The notes beneath the pieces are model-generated. The model made no database searches, had not been told where the DNA came from, and worked only from the letters and a program-made list of their open reading frames with translations. Below, in pieces: positions 6,745 through 7,100 of a DNA stretch of 7,100 nucleotides. The position numbers and the translations under genes were made by a program. Numbering within the stretch: position 1 is the stretch's first letter; each line of letters starts with the position of its first letter. Location of the stretch: the NCBI GenBank assembly GCA_002315945.1, contig DCIJ01000013.1, forward strand, positions 1 through 7,100. The letters are read 5' to 3'. The stretch is from Lachnospiraceae bacterium UBA1729 (lineage in GTDB: Bacteria > Bacillota > Clostridia > Lachnospirales > Lachnospiraceae).

Positions 6745-7100
6745 TTAAATCTCGCTTTCAGGTATAAATCCTGTCCTTCGTAAATTTCATCAAAATCATA
6801 GGGCTCATCTGTATATCCATTTAGCCAGCAGTCAAAGGTACTGCCCATAAGCTCCGGGTCCCCATTGGGATAGGGCACCTTTTCTCCTTCAAATGCTTCC
6901 ACATAGGCAACATACATGTCAGCCTCGCCACCATCCAAGTATATCTTCTTTGGCTGCTTTTTGTCTACCCAGAGGGACGTCAAATAATGTTCCCTTTGCT
7001 GGACAAAATCCTTTAGTATATCAACATTTTTCTCGTACTCTCCGCCAAAGGATGGGTATGAGACATCTTCAAGTCTTCCCCAGCGCATCATATCCGCCAC
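6741..7100 (-). CDS. CotH-like kinase family protein, C-terminal end with InlB B-repeat-like domain (5' part outside window)
   Basis: Only the last 119 residues are visible and the frame is open to the right edge. The first visible codon is GTG, probably an internal Val rather than the start. Visible residues 1-44 (RWGRLEDVSYPSFGG, then EKNVDILKDFVQQREHYL) look like the end of a CotH kinase domain, where an RWG motif is followed by a helix ending in an R-x-x-Y/F-L motif. Residues about 52-119 (IYLDGGEADM, then GEKVPYPNGDPE, TFDCWLNG, YDFDEIYEGQDLYLKARF) look like one InlB B-repeat / Listeria-Bacteroides repeat, a small beta-rich module common in secreted Gram-positive proteins. This suggests an extracellular or surface protein, but the signal peptide would lie outside the window. 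CotH-type proteins can phosphorylate proteins, and the true substrate here is unknown. The gene is tightly coupled to the downstream glycosyltransferase. Confidence 0.62.
   Translation of the reverse strand: MADMMRWGRLEDVSYPSFGGEYEKNVDILKDFVQQREHYLTSLWVDKKQPKKIYLDGGEADMYVAYVEAFEGEKVPYPNGDPELMGSTFDCWLNGYTDEPYDFDEIYEGQDLYLKARFK

Noticed and set aside
1..7100. tRNA, rRNA, CRISPR array, insertion sequence or phage element
   Set aside because: I saw no tandem direct repeats, transposase or integrase motifs, or tRNA-like cloverleaf in the non-coding gaps. Nearly all of the sequence is accounted for by the five genes.

Overview
The window looks like chromosomal DNA of an anaerobic, low-to-moderate GC Firmicute, most likely a gut or rumen Lachnospiraceae (Butyrivibrio/Roseburia-like). 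This is inferred from three things: a clostridial-type cytosolic cellobiose phosphorylase, a hybrid sensor kinase with a seven-helix N-terminal sensor, and a CotH-type protein that appears to end in an InlB-like repeat. I could not search a database, so the genus is a guess. All five recognisable genes lie on the minus strand and coding density is high. I see no RNA gene, mobile element, CRISPR array or long repeat.

In the direction of transcription (high to low coordinates) there are three units. Unit 1 (7100 to about 4769) holds three genes. The first is the C-terminal end of a probable CotH-like protein whose 5' part lies outside the window. The second is a membrane-anchored family 2 glycosyltransferase whose start codon overlaps the CotH stop by 4 bases (ATGA). 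The third, 40 bp further on, is a MerR-family regulator with a GyrI-like effector domain and an unusual polar linker. A rho-independent terminator follows. The unit looks like a cell-surface or envelope glycan module carrying its own regulator; that role is inferred.

Unit 2 (about 4780 to 2196) is a single gene for a full-length GH94 cellobiose phosphorylase. It has a plausible promoter, a perfect AAAACGTTTT operator just downstream of the predicted transcription start, a good ribosome binding site, and a strong GC-rich terminator. This is a classic sugar-regulated catabolic gene: imported cellobiose is split by phosphate into glucose 1-phosphate and glucose, which saves ATP.

Unit 3 (about 2101 to the left edge) is a hybrid sensor histidine kinase (7TM sensor, PAS-like region, HisKA, HATPase, receiver). 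The left edge cuts it about five residues before the expected receiver phosphoacceptor aspartate. It has its own extended -10 promoter candidate and is separated from the phosphorylase gene by that gene's terminator. No direct link between the kinase and cellobiose metabolism can be shown from this window.

The most interesting points are the likely sugar-responsive operator on the phosphorylase gene, the packing of its promoter against the upstream terminator, the linked CotH/glycosyltransferase/MerR unit, and the atypical linker in the MerR protein. I found no clear evidence of a wholly new system.
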